The notes beneath the pieces are model-generated. The model saw nothing but the letters and a program-made list of their open reading frames with translations. It had not been told where the DNA came from and ran no database searches. A DNA stretch of 64,000 nucleotides from Mameliella sp. MMSF_3455. GTDB taxonomy: Bacteria > Pseudomonadota > Alphaproteobacteria > Rhodobacterales > Rhodobacteraceae. The position numbers and the translations under genes are program-made. The stretch's first letter is position 1. Every line of letters starts with the position of its first letter. Of the stretch, positions 16,928 to 25,940 are shown piece after piece. The DNA is taken from assembly GCF_030733205.1 (NCBI RefSeq), contig NZ_JASHJL010000004.1:165942-229941 (forward strand), in the 5' to 3' direction.

Positions 16928-18622
16928 ATGACCCCCATTCGCAACGCCACGGCGCTGGCCGGAGCGCTGACGCTCGTCTTTGGAGGGAGCGCGATGGCGC
17001 AGGGGCAGGACGGTGCCAATGCCGCCAAAGGTCTGCCCCCGGCGCAATTGGAACTGCTGAGCGGTATCTGCCAGGTCGGTGGCAACCTGCCGGACGGTCT
17101 GACCTGCGAGGATGTGGCCGCAGCCCTGCAAGACAAGGACGGCGGCAAGGACAAGTCTGATCAGGCCGACGCGGACCCGGCGGCTGACCCGGCCGATGCG
17201 CTGAAGCCGGCCCAGCCCGCGCCGCCCGAGACGGCCGACGTCCCAAAGGCGCCTGAAGCGGCAGAACCGGCCGAGACGCCGGAGCCCGAGGTTGCAGAGC
17301 CGGCGGACACACCGGAACCCGAGGCCCCGGAAACCGCGGATGTGCCGAAAGACCCGGCCCCCGAGGCAACAGAACCGCCCGAAACAGCCGATCCCGGCGA
17401 TGTCCTGGTGCCCGAAGAACCCGAGACGCCAGAGCCCGCGCCCGAGACCGCGGAAGCGCCAAGAGCCCCGGCCCCCGAGACGCAGGATCCGCCCGAAGCC
17501 GCCGAGGCGGCGCCCGCCCCGGAGCGGCGTGATCCGCAGGCCCAGGTCGATGCCTTGCGCCGCCTGCTGGAAGGTCCTCCCGCCGCGGCGGCTGCCAATC
17601 CGCGTGACGATGGTGAATTGGTCGAGGAAAAAGTCGACGAGGACGATGTGCGTCGCTCGGACGAGGATTTCCGCACCGGGCTGGACGGCACGGTGAAACC
17701 GGGCGCCGAGGCGCGCAAGGACGGGGATGACGACGACGGGCTGGAACCCTGGGCCAAGGCGGCCCTGCTGGGTCTTGGCGCCGTGGCCCTGTCCGAGATC
17801 CTCGACGAGGACGATCGCGTGGTTTCGAACTCGGGTGACCGGGTGGTTGTCGAGCAGGACGGCCAGTTCCGCGTCCTGCGCAACGACGACGTCCTGCTGC
17901 GCCGCCCCGGGGCCGAGGTCGAGACGCGCCGGTTCGACGATGGATCGACCCGCACCCGTGTCCGCTACGAGGACGGCTCTGTGGTCGAGACGATCCGCGC
18001 CGCCGACGGTCGCGTCCTGCGCCGGGTGCGCAGCTTGCCTGACGGCACCGAGGTGGTTCTCTTCGATGACACCGAGGCCAGTCCCAGGGTGGAGGTCAGC
18101 GAACTGCCCCGGGTGACCGAGCGCAATCGCATTGACTATCGCGACACCTCGGCGGATTCGCTGGCGCGGGCACTGGCGGCGACCGGGGCCGACGGCGTGA
18201 ACCGCAGCTTCTCGCTGGCGCAGGTGCGCAATATCGACGCCGTGCGTCACCTCGTCCCCGAGATCACCGTGGACACGATCAACTTCGAGACCAACTCGGC
18301 GGCGATCCGTCCCGAAGAGGCACAGGCGCTGGCGGCGCTGGGCGAGGCCATGCGCCGGGCCATCGCGGAAAACCCCGGCGAGGTCTTCCTGATCGAGGGA
18401 CACACCGATGCCGTGGGCAGCTTTGCCTATAATCTGGCGCTGTCGGATCGCCGGGCGGAATCCGTGGCCCTGGCCCTGACCGAGTATTTCGCCGTGCCGC
18501 CTGAGAACCTGGTCCTGCAGGGCTATGGCGAGGGCGACCTGCTGGTGCGCACGGATGAGGCGGAGCGCGCCAATCGCCGCGCGGCCGTGCGGCGGATCAC
18601 GCCGCTGCTGTCGGCGCGCTGA
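16928..18622 (+). CDS. OmpA-family protein with acidic Pro/Glu-rich linker
   Basis: This 564-residue envelope protein has a signal peptide ending AMA-Q near residue 24. A very acidic Ala/Pro/Glu-rich stretch (about residues 85-215, many PETPEP and ETADVP-like units) and a beta-rich middle with SGDRVVVEQDGQFRVLRNDD follow. The C-terminal OmpA/peptidoglycan-binding domain carries INFETNSAAIRPEEAQAL, FLIEGHTDAVGSFAYNLALS and the arginine motif NRRAAVRR. The Asp and Arg that bind diaminopimelate are present. It is followed by a close paralogue at 18874 whose linker is strongly basic, and has its own terminator. Confidence 0.88.
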   Translation: MTPIRNATALAGALTLVFGGSAMAQGQDGANAAKGLPPAQLELLSGICQVGGNLPDGLTCEDVAAALQDKDGGKDKSDQADADPAADPADALKPAQPAPPETADVPKAPEAAEPAETPEPEVAEPADTPEPEAPETADVPKDPAPEATEPPETADPGDVLVPEEPETPEPAPETAEAPRAPAPETQDPPEAAEAAPAPERRDPQAQVDALRRLLEGPPAAAAANPRDDGELVEEKVDEDDVRRSDEDFRTGLDGTVKPGAEARKDGDDDDGLEPWAKAALLGLGAVALSEILDEDDRVVSNSGDRVVVEQDGQFRVLRNDDVLLRRPGAEVETRRFDDGSTRTRVRYEDGSVVETIRAADGRVLRRVRSLPDGTEVVLFDDTEASPRVEVSELPRVTERNRIDYRDTSADSLARALAATGADGVNRSFSLAQVRNIDAVRHLVPEITVDTINFETNSAAIRPEEAQALAALGEAMRRAIAENPGEVFLIEGHTDAVGSFAYNLALSDRRAESVALALTEYFAVPPENLVLQGYGEGDLLVRTDEAERANRRAAVRRITPLLSAR

Positions 18623-18645
18623 TCCGCATACCGAACCCAATTCAG

Positions 18646-18678
18646 GACCCCCGGCAGAGCCTCTGCCGGGGGTCTTTT
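18646..18678 (+). terminator. Rho-independent terminator after the first OmpA gene
   Basis: GACCCCCGGCAG pairs with CTGCCGGGGGTC (12 bp, 5-nt loop) and TTTT follows. It lies 23 bp past the stop at 18622. Confidence 0.85.
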
Positions 18679-18873
18679 GTTGCGGGTCTGGAATACCTCC
18701 GTTGTTCGAAAGCGCCGGACGCGGTTTCATGACGCCACGTCACCAGACCCGCTGCCGAGAATATTTTGACCATCGCTGGCCGCCCCGCGGGGCAGGGCCG
18801 CGCATTCGGTGCAGGGACTGGTTCGACAAAGACTTTGTGTCCGTCCACGCCTTTGCTGGAAAGGAATTGCCGA

Positions 18874-20523
18874 ATGAAACGCCTCCTCCTCGCCTCGGCT
18901 GCGCTTGGCCTGCTGTCGGTGACCTTTGCCGGACCTGCCGCGGCCCAGAATTTCGACCTCAAACAGCTGTGCAATCCCGCGCTGGGTATCAAGTGCGGCA
19001 CTGGCAACGGCACCGTCCGCCGGGTGCCGCAGGTCAAGAAGACGCCTCAGGTGATCGTGCAGCCGCCGAAAAAGACCGTGCGCACCCCGAAAAAGACCAT
19101 CCGGGTGCCGCAGGTCATCGTAACCCCGCAACAGAAAAAGCGCCCGGCGCAGGTCGTCATCCCCAAGCAGGTGAAGCCCAAAGTGCGGGTGCCCGACGTC
19201 CAGATCGTGCGCCCGAAGGGCAAGACGCCGACGATCCGCGTGCCCAGCGGGGTCATTGCACCAGGTGTCAAGGTGCCGGACGTCAAGATCGCCATCCCGC
19301 CCAAGACCCGCCAGCCGGGCATCAAGGTCGCGCCCGGTGGCAAGGTCAAGGTCAAGCCCGGTGCGGTGGACCTGGACGCGCTGCGCAAGCAACTGGCCAA
19401 GGACATCGTCGGCGGCAAGCCCTCCGGCGGGGTCAAGATCGTGACGCGCCCGGGCAAGACCGTGCGCCTGCCGGTCGGCCGCATCGACCTTGGGTCCAGT
19501 CAGCGGCAGGCCGATATCGTGGCCCTGCGCGATGTGGCCAAGGTGGCTGCCGCCGTCGGCATCGCAGCCGGTGCGGTCAAGGTGCTGGACCGGACGCTGA
19601 CCGCCGAGGACGTGCGTCGTTCGTCCGAGGATTTCGACAAGGTGGCCCGCCAGATCGGCATCCGGACCGGTACGCTGGACTTCCGAAGCGTGGATCTGGG
19701 CAAGGTCCTGCAGAACGGCGACCGCGTCATCACCAACAGCGGTGACCGCATGGTGGTGCAGAACAACGGCGTCATGCGCGTGTTGCGCAACGACGACGTT
19801 CTGTTGAACCGCCCGGGCACCAACGTGCAGACCTTTCAGTACAAGGACGGGTCCACCCGCAACGTGATGCTCTACCAGGATGGTAGCCAGGTCGAGACGG
19901 TGCGCGCACCGGACGGGCGCGTGCTGCGCCGGTCCTCCATCGCGCCGGACGGGACCGAGGTCGTGCTGTTTGACGACACCCAGCAAAGCGACCAGGTCGT
20001 CGTCACCAACCTGCCAGAGGTCAAGGGATCCAGCGTCGTCGCCTACCAGAGCGACAGCGACGTGAACGGGGCGCTGGGTGCCGAAACCACCGTGGACGCG
20101 GGGCGCCAGTTCTCGTTGGCGCAGGTGCGCGACATCGACGCCGTGCGCAAGATGGCACCGGGGATCAACATCGACACGATCCACTTTGCCTCGAACTCTG
20201 CCGCGATCCGGCCCGACGAGGCCGAGGAACTGGCGGCGCTGGGATACGCCATGCTGGAGGCGATCGCGCTGGACCCGGGCGAGGTCTTCCTGATCGAGGG
20301 GCACACGGATGCGCGCGGGCAGGAGGCCTATAACCTTGCCCTGTCGGATCGACGGGCTGAATCGGTCGCCTTGGCCCTGATCGAGTACTTCGGTGTGCCG
20401 CCAGAGAACCTGGTGCTGCAGGGCTATGGCGAAAGCGACCTGCTGGTCGTGACCGACCAGGCGGAACAGGCCAACCGCCGCGCCGCCGTCCGCCGGATCA
20501 CCCCGCTTTTGACCGACACCTGA
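18874..20523 (+). CDS. OmpA-family protein with basic Lys/Pro/Val-rich linker
   Basis: The 549-residue paralogue of the preceding gene has a signal peptide (MKRLLLASAALGLLSV, cleavage near PAAAQ). A basic, proline-rich linker of roughly residues 45-165 follows, built from KKTPQVIVQPPKK- and VKVPDVKI-like units. The middle has INTNSGDRMVVQNNGVMRVL-type sequence in common with its neighbour. The C-terminal OmpA domain shows IHFASNSAAIRPDEAEEL, FLIEGHTDARGQEAYNLALS and NRRAAVRR. The last 230 residues are nearly the same in the two proteins, whereas the linkers carry opposite charge, so the pair arose by duplication and linker divergence. The start at 18874 follows AAAGGAATTGCCGA. Confidence 0.88.
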   Translation: MKRLLLASAALGLLSVTFAGPAAAQNFDLKQLCNPALGIKCGTGNGTVRRVPQVKKTPQVIVQPPKKTVRTPKKTIRVPQVIVTPQQKKRPAQVVIPKQVKPKVRVPDVQIVRPKGKTPTIRVPSGVIAPGVKVPDVKIAIPPKTRQPGIKVAPGGKVKVKPGAVDLDALRKQLAKDIVGGKPSGGVKIVTRPGKTVRLPVGRIDLGSSQRQADIVALRDVAKVAAAVGIAAGAVKVLDRTLTAEDVRRSSEDFDKVARQIGIRTGTLDFRSVDLGKVLQNGDRVITNSGDRMVVQNNGVMRVLRNDDVLLNRPGTNVQTFQYKDGSTRNVMLYQDGSQVETVRAPDGRVLRRSSIAPDGTEVVLFDDTQQSDQVVVTNLPEVKGSSVVAYQSDSDVNGALGAETTVDAGRQFSLAQVRDIDAVRKMAPGINIDTIHFASNSAAIRPDEAEELAALGYAMLEAIALDPGEVFLIEGHTDARGQEAYNLALSDRRAESVALALIEYFGVPPENLVLQGYGESDLLVVTDQAEQANRRAAVRRITPLLTDT

Positions 20524-20543
20524 TCCATTCCGATCCCCTGTTC

Positions 20544-20571
20544 AAAGCCCTTTCCTTGCGGAAGGGGCTTT
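20544..20571 (+). terminator. terminator after the second OmpA gene
   Basis: AAAGCCCTTTCC pairs with GGAAGGGGCTTT around a TTGC loop, 20 bp past the stop at 20523. The stem includes its own closing T-run, but there is no longer T-tract. Confidence 0.65.
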
Positions 20572-20697
20572 GGCGTTGCCGGCTTTCCCTCATGGCCGAT
20601 CGTGCTTCGACGGACGACATTTTGTCGCCTTTGACTTGCATCAACGCGATTCCCTGCAATTTCCTGCAGAGTTCTCCCGACCGATAGGGAGGCCGTC

Positions 20698-21675
20698 ATG
20701 TCGTTCTGGAGAATCGTGAAGTCGTTCCTGAAAGGGTATGAAAAGGGTCAGGAGTTCGACGAGAAATACGACGCTTCCGGCAATGTTGCCGATTGGCTGT
20801 TCAAGAAAACCCACCCCGACGACCCGCGCAGCAAGGGTGAGGCCATCTACAAATATGGCGAGACCGAGATCCACGGTCCGCACACGCCCCAGACCTACGA
20901 CAAGGCGCGGCTGGCCCCAAAGAGCGGGCGCGACGCAGCCGGGATGCAGGAAATGGTCGACGGACCGGATGAGGCCGCCGGGGCGCGCAGGGTCGACCCG
21001 AGGCCGCCGGAAGGTCCCTATGTCTCGGCCACGGACGAGTTGCCGTCATCGACCATCACGCCTGTCGCGGACGTGGACGCGTCCGAAGGTCTGGAACTTG
21101 CGGTCGATCCAGGGGCAGGAGGGGATGCGGATTTGCCCTCGTCGACGATCACCCCGGGCGCTGACTTGAACTACGGCATGGTCATGCGCGCGCTCAACGA
21201 TGCCGGATACGACCTGGACCTTGATGATGTCGACGACGGCGGCGCAATGATCGCGGCCGCGAACCTGCGGGGCGGCGCGACGCCCTTCGGGCGCGGCGCC
21301 GTTTCCGGCCGCCAGCCGCTGGACCCACTCGTGGCCGAGGCTGTGTCTTGGGCCGCGTCCCAGCAGCGTGCGGAAGGCGTTTACGGAACCGCCGACCTGC
21401 TCGAACGGACCGAACAGCGTATCCAGACCCTGATGACCGCGGGCGAGTTTCCCAGCGTGGATCAATTGCGCTCTCTCGGGGACATGCTGCGCGAAAATGG
21501 CCCCGATGCACAGAACCGGCTGCCCAATGACATCATCGACGCCGAGATGGCAGGGGGGCTCGGGCCCGGCCCGCTGATCCCGGCTGAACCCGAGGCCGAT
21601 GACGCCCCTGATGCGCCACAGCAGCCGGACGCGATGCCGAACTTCGAAGCGCCGCCCGACTTTTTCCGGAAGTGA
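20698..21675 (+). CDS. uncharacterised soluble protein with a repeated LPSSTITP motif
   Basis: I do not recognise this 325-residue protein. It starts with a basic helix (MSFWRIVKSFLKGYEKG) and has no signal peptide or membrane span. Two copies of the motif LPSSTITPxAD lie near residues 114 and 145. An acidic, flexible region and a helical segment follow (VAEAVSWAASQQRAEGVYGTADL), with an Asp/Pro-rich tail ending FEAPPDFFRK. The gene is 12 bp upstream of the TPR/membrane protein gene, so the two are probably translated together and may form a complex at the inner membrane. Confidence 0.7.
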   Translation: MSFWRIVKSFLKGYEKGQEFDEKYDASGNVADWLFKKTHPDDPRSKGEAIYKYGETEIHGPHTPQTYDKARLAPKSGRDAAGMQEMVDGPDEAAGARRVDPRPPEGPYVSATDELPSSTITPVADVDASEGLELAVDPGAGGDADLPSSTITPGADLNYGMVMRALNDAGYDLDLDDVDDGGAMIAAANLRGGATPFGRGAVSGRQPLDPLVAEAVSWAASQQRAEGVYGTADLLERTEQRIQTLMTAGEFPSVDQLRSLGDMLRENGPDAQNRLPNDIIDAEMAGGLGPGPLIPAEPEADDAPDAPQQPDAMPNFEAPPDFFRK

Positions 21676-21687
21676 GGAGGGCGGAGG

Positions 21688-22464
21688 ATGAGGACGCAGA
21701 GAACCCATGACACTGCCGACCTGTTGTTGGGCGCCCATGAATGCCTGATGGCCGATGACCTCGCCGGTGCGGATGCCGCCATTCAACAGGTCTTTCGCCG
21801 GGATCCTACGAACCTGAAGGCGCGGGCGCTCTTCGGCCTTTGCGCTGCGCGCGCCGGGGATCCGGAGACGGCCCGGCAGAATGCCGAGTGGGTGTTGGCC
21901 CAGGCGCCGGATGACGCGATTGCAGGCCGTACCCTGGATCTGTTGCGGCAGCGGACCGCGCCCGCGCAGTCGGCCGGACCGGTCCGCGCTGCGGGGGTGG
22001 CCCGGCCCGCGCCCAAGCATCCAAAGCCCTCTCGGACGGGGCCCGGCTGGCTGCGCAGCATCGTTTTTGTCCTGCTGGGGGCGATGATCTTTCCGATCCT
22101 TTTCATCGTTGCCGTCAATCTCACGAGCGAGTTGCACGGCGGTTACATCCGCGAAAGCGATATCGGCGGACTCATCCTTGTGCTGGTCGTGGTGGGCGGG
22201 GTGATTGGTCGCTGGCTGGCCGGACGAGGCCGCAGAGCTGCTCCCCGGGGGCAGGTGCGCACCGCCAAGCGCGCAGGGTCGGGATTCATCCGGGGGCTGT
22301 TTCGCATCATCCTCTGGCTGGCGCTGTTGGCGGGGGGCGCCTTTGCCGGCTGGTTCGTTGCTTCCGGTGGTGGCCGCGAACCGGATGCAGGTGTGATCGG
22401 TGCCATCGTCGGCCTGCTGATTTCCCAGGCGATCCAGGTCGTCCTCTCGCCACGCCGTCGCTAG
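21688..22464 (+). CDS. TPR-like domain protein with four membrane helices
   Basis: The 258-residue product has an N-terminal helical repeat resembling a TPR pair: ADLLLGAHECLMADDLAGADAA, then ALFGLCAARAGDPETARQNAEWVL. An Ala/Pro/Arg linker and four hydrophobic helices follow, including IVFVLLGAMIFPILFIVAV, LILVLVVVGGVIGRWLAG and GLFRIILWLALLAGGAFAG. It should sit in the inner membrane with the TPR part in the cytoplasm. GGAGGGCGGAGG precedes the ATG. The partner gene lies immediately upstream. No specific function can be stated. Confidence 0.72.
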   Translation: MRTQRTHDTADLLLGAHECLMADDLAGADAAIQQVFRRDPTNLKARALFGLCAARAGDPETARQNAEWVLAQAPDDAIAGRTLDLLRQRTAPAQSAGPVRAAGVARPAPKHPKPSRTGPGWLRSIVFVLLGAMIFPILFIVAVNLTSELHGGYIRESDIGGLILVLVVVGGVIGRWLAGRGRRAAPRGQVRTAKRAGSGFIRGLFRIILWLALLAGGAFAGWFVASGGGREPDAGVIGAIVGLLISQAIQVVLSPRRR

Positions 22465-22700
22465 TGCCGCCGCGATTGCAAGGAGCATTCTGAAATCCGC
22501 TTCTAATTGGTCCCGCCCTGGTCTGGATCATCCGCAGATCTGGCATTCCAATTTCGAGGCCGCGCCATGGAAACGCAATGCCGTGGCCTTCCTCGGCGGC
22601 TTCGTCGTGCTCTGTGGCGCGCATCTGTACCTAGGACACATGATGTCGGGGATGGTTCAGACCGCGTTCAGCGGCCACATCATCCCCGGGGCGGCGGTCT

Positions 22701-23138
22701 TCAGTCGATCAGCACGCCTTCGGTGACAAAGACCGCGCGATAGGTTTCCGGGCTGTCGTCGAAGTTCAGGGTTCCGCGCACGGTGACCTTTGTCGCCTCG
22801 GGAACGTCGGGCATGGGGCGCTTCATGCTGACTTCGAGCGAGGGGCCATATCCGTTCTGTCCGCAGAATGGACAATCGGCGGGGTCCGGCACCAGCAGGA
22901 AGGTCGAGACATAGGCCTGCGCCTCGACCGGGACGTAATAGCCCGTGACCTCGAAGTCCTGCGCCCGGGCGCGCAGAGCGTCCGGAATGGTCTTGGCCAC
23001 GGACCACGAGGTCTCTGTCTCGGTCTCCTCGTACTCGATCGCGCTGATCAGGTCCCAGGGGTTGGCCTCGGCCGTACAGGGGGCGGACAGGCAGAGCGTG
23101 GCGGCGTGGAAGCCGGCGATGAGATTCATCATGGTCAT
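22701..23138 (-). CDS. small exported protein, possibly DUF3299-like
   Basis: The 145-residue protein has a likely signal peptide (MTMMNLIAGFHAATLCLS, cleavage after TAEA). A mature domain follows with GYYVPVEAQAYVSTFLLVPD and a CPFCG pair of cysteines. The pattern of a GYxVPL strand, a FLLVP strand and a cysteine site is reminiscent of DUF3299 proteins linked to periplasmic metal handling. CPFCG replaces the usual CIH motif there, so this assignment is tentative. Several ATG codons lie within the first four residues; I keep the outermost. It stands alone on the minus strand. Confidence 0.6.
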   Translation of the reverse strand: MTMMNLIAGFHAATLCLSAPCTAEANPWDLISAIEYEETETETSWSVAKTIPDALRARAQDFEVTGYYVPVEAQAYVSTFLLVPDPADCPFCGQNGYGPSLEVSMKRPMPDVPEATKVTVRGTLNFDDSPETYRAVFVTEGVLID

Positions 23139-23286
23139 GGGGCGGAAGATAGGCCATGTGCCGCGCCCACGCCATGCCGTTCACCCGCCGTAGCAGATGG
23201 TTTGGCAAAGAATTGCGCGCCGGTGCCTTCCATGCCCCGGTTTGCCTTCGCTATAGCGTGGAGTGGCTTGGAGGGTGAGGCAGGGC

Positions 23287-24222
23287 ATGAAGGCATCGGA
23301 ACTGACACGGCGGCAGGCGACGCGCACAATCGACGGGCTGTCCTTTCCGGTGATCCAGAGGATCGGCGACTATCACCTCGTGGACATGACCGTTTTCGAG
23401 GACGGGCTGATCGAGGCGCCGGACCTGATGGACCTGGCCATGTTCGAGGAGGACGTCCGCAAGGGGCGGGTCCGCACCTCGCTCCCGGATGGAGAGCCGT
23501 TGCGCCTGGGACGGGCCGGCCTGCTGGACCTGGAACAGGGGAGCTGGACCCTGACTTCTGATGCGCTGATCGAGCAGGTCTACGGCCTGTTGGTCGAACT
23601 CAATCCCGGCCTCGACAACCTGACAGACCTGCAAGGCAGTGCCAGCCATGTCGTTGACGGGCGGCTGCGCTGGAAACAGAACCGCAGCCGTGGCGCGCCC
23701 TGGTGCGAGGCAGAGCCGGACAGCGACAGTGACCGGCATCCGGGCAAGTGGCTCTGGGCCTTCGAGAGACGCGCGGAAAGCATCGACCTGGTGCAGCTGA
23801 TCCTGTTCCGGAACGATGCGCTGACGGTCACGGGCAGCGGCGGCACACGGGCCGTATCGCTTGAGGATTTCGAGGTGGAGCTGGGGCAGGGCCGGTACGA
23901 TTTCCCGCGCGAAGGCGACAGGGTGACGATACGGGGCCTTGGATCTGCCACCTGCGCCTATGCAGCGCCGGGGCCCTGTTCCGGTGAGGCGCTGATTGGA
24001 GAATTGCGGGAAAGCGGGCGCGAACTGAGGGGAGAGCCGACAAGTTTCCATGTCTGCCGCGCGGCCGCGGACGCCTATTGGGCGGACCCCACAGAAGCAA
24101 ACCTGGAAACACTGCGGCGGACCTACGAGGCCGTGCCGCCCCACCTGCGCCGTTACTGCGGCGACATGGACGACAAGGACATCCCGATCCGCAAGCTGCT
24201 GTATGGCGATAGTGCGGTGTGA
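23287..24222 (+). CDS. uncharacterised 311-residue protein
   Basis: No family is recognised. The protein is soluble, acidic and without signal peptide. It contains IQRIGDYHLVDMTVFEDGLIEAPDL-type beta-rich sequence near its start, an RSRGAPWCEAEPDSDSDRHP loop in the middle, and a helical C-terminus ending DKDIPIRKLLYG. Its frame is uniform in codon use with its neighbours, supporting that it is coding. The ATG at 23287 follows a GGGTGAGGCAGGG ribosome site. It converges on prfC. Confidence 0.65.
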   Translation: MKASELTRRQATRTIDGLSFPVIQRIGDYHLVDMTVFEDGLIEAPDLMDLAMFEEDVRKGRVRTSLPDGEPLRLGRAGLLDLEQGSWTLTSDALIEQVYGLLVELNPGLDNLTDLQGSASHVVDGRLRWKQNRSRGAPWCEAEPDSDSDRHPGKWLWAFERRAESIDLVQLILFRNDALTVTGSGGTRAVSLEDFEVELGQGRYDFPREGDRVTIRGLGSATCAYAAPGPCSGEALIGELRESGRELRGEPTSFHVCRAAADAYWADPTEANLETLRRTYEAVPPHLRRYCGDMDDKDIPIRKLLYGDSAV

Positions 24223-24294
24223 AGGTCCGTGCCCCGGGAATGGAGAGGTGTGGGCGGTGATCCTTCCCTGACGGAAAGGACACCTTTGCCCACC

Positions 24295-24324
24295 GTAACT
24301 TTCGCGATGGGACGCGAAAGTTAC
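24295..24324. repeat. 11-bp perfect inverted repeat over the prfC stop codon
   Basis: GTAACTTTCGC and GCGAAAGTTAC are separated by 8 bp and include the TAA of prfC (24323-24321). There is no T-tract on either side, so it may stabilise the 3' end of the transcript or act as a two-way hairpin between the convergent genes. Confidence 0.6.
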
Positions 24325-25940
24325 ACCATCATCTCCTTGGTCGCGCTCAGGGTCACGTCGGGGTAGTCGCGCTCGATCCGGTCGATGTCCCATTGCAGAC
24401 GCGTCATGTAGACCACGTCGCCGTCGTTGTCGTAGCTGATGTGCTGCTTGTTGGCGTTGATGAATTTCTCCACCGCCGCCTTTTCACCCGTCACCCAGCG
24501 GGCGCTGGTGAACTGGGACGGATCGAACCGCACCGGCAGGCCGTATTCCATCTCGATCCGGCTGCCCAGAACCTCGAATTGCAGGGCCCCCACGACGCCC
24601 ACGATAAAGCCCGAGCCGATCATCGGCTTGAACACCTTGGCCGCGCCTTCCTCGGCAAACTGGAACAAGGCCTTTTCCAGGTGCTTGGCCTTCATCGGGT
24701 CGCCTGCGCGCACGCCTTGCAGAAGTTCAGGTGCGAAGCTGGGGATACCCGAAACCTTGAGCATCTCGCCCTCGGTCAGCGTATCGCCGATGCGCAACTG
24801 GCCGTGGTTGGGAATGCCGATGATGTCGCCGGCCCAGGCCTCTTCCGCCAGTTCACGGTCCGAAGCGAGGAAGAGAACGGGGTTGGAGATCGCCATCGGT
24901 TTCTTGGTGCGCACATGGGTCAGTTTCATCCCGCGGGTGAAATGCCCCGAGGCAAGCCGGACAAAGGCCACGCGGTCGCGGTGTTTGGGGTCCATGTTGG
25001 CCTGCACCTTGAAGACGAACCCGGCGACCTTCTTTTCCTCCGGCGCAATCTCGCGCGGGGTGGCGTTCTGGACCTGCGGTTCCGGACCGTATGTGCCGAT
25101 GCCGTCCATCAGTTCCTTGACCCCGAAAGAGTTGATCGCCGAGCCGAACCAGATCGGGGTCATGTGCCCCTCAAGCACCGACTGCGGGTCCAGCGCGGGC
25201 AGGAGTTCGCGCGCCATCTCGACCTCTTCACGCAACTGTTCCAGCAGGTTGGCCGGGATGTGTTCGTCCAGCCTCGGGTCGTCCAGTCCCTCCATCGCGA
25301 TGCTTTCGGCCACCTTGTTGCGGTCGGCGCGGTCCATCAGTTCCAGCCGGTCGTTCAGCATGTCGTAACAGCCGAAGAAATCGCGCCCCATGCCGATGGG
25401 CCAGCTTGCGGGCGTCACGTCGATGGCCAAGTTCTCCTGGATCTCGTCGATGATCTCGAAAGTGTCGCGCGCCTCGCGGTCCATCTTGTTGCAGAAGGTC
25501 AGGATCGGCAGGTCGCGCAGGCGGCAGACCTCGAACAGCTTGCGGGTCTGGCTTTCGACACCTTTCGCCCCGTCGATCACCATGACCGCCGCATCCACCG
25601 CCGTCAGCGTGCGGTAGGTATCCTCGGAAAAGTCCGAGTGGCCGGGCGTGTCCACCAGGTTGAAGCGAAAGTTCCGGTCCTTGCTGGCAAAGTCGAAGGA
25701 CATGGCCGAGGCCGAGACGGAAATGCCCCGGTCCTTCTCCATCTGCATGAAGTCCGACCGCGTGCGCCGCGCTTCGCCCTTGGCACGCACCTGTCCGGCC
25801 ATCTGGATGGCACCGCCATACAGCAGGAATTTCTCGGTCAGGGTCGTCTTGCCGGCATCCGGGTGCGAGATGATCGCAAAGGTGCGGCGGCGGGCGATTT
25901 CCGCGGGCAGATCGGGGCGGTTCGAGGGCGTGTCCAACAT
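24321..25940 (-). CDS. prfC: peptide chain release factor 3
   Basis: RF3 is a translational GTPase that removes RF1/RF2 from the ribosome after peptide release. The 539-residue product has the G1 loop SHPDAGKTTLTEKFLLYGG, switch II DTPGHSDFSEDTYR, G4 NKMDREARDTF and a C-terminal RF3 domain with EFRV-like GSRIEMEYGLPVRFDPSQ. Length is normal. I used the ATG at 25940 (MLDTPSNRPDLPAEI). The open frame up to 26072 is basic and unlike the family. The gene is monocistronic, with a 364-bp divergent spacer to the SnoaL-like gene. Confidence 0.97.
   Translation of the reverse strand: MLDTPSNRPDLPAEIARRRTFAIISHPDAGKTTLTEKFLLYGGAIQMAGQVRAKGEARRTRSDFMQMEKDRGISVSASAMSFDFASKDRNFRFNLVDTPGHSDFSEDTYRTLTAVDAAVMVIDGAKGVESQTRKLFEVCRLRDLPILTFCNKMDREARDTFEIIDEIQENLAIDVTPASWPIGMGRDFFGCYDMLNDRLELMDRADRNKVAESIAMEGLDDPRLDEHIPANLLEQLREEVEMARELLPALDPQSVLEGHMTPIWFGSAINSFGVKELMDGIGTYGPEPQVQNATPREIAPEEKKVAGFVFKVQANMDPKHRDRVAFVRLASGHFTRGMKLTHVRTKKPMAISNPVLFLASDRELAEEAWAGDIIGIPNHGQLRIGDTLTEGEMLKVSGIPSFAPELLQGVRAGDPMKAKHLEKALFQFAEEGAAKVFKPMIGSGFIVGVVGALQFEVLGSRIEMEYGLPVRFDPSQFTSARWVTGEKAAVEKFINANKQHISYDNDGDVVYMTRLQWDIDRIERDYPDVTLSATKEMMV

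Noticed and set aside
15524..18730. A 1068-codon open frame on the minus strand across the VWA and first OmpA genes
   Set aside because: It is an antisense shadow of GC-rich genes. Its translation is Arg/Gly/His/Gln-rich with no domain, while the plus strand shows clear VWA and OmpA motifs.
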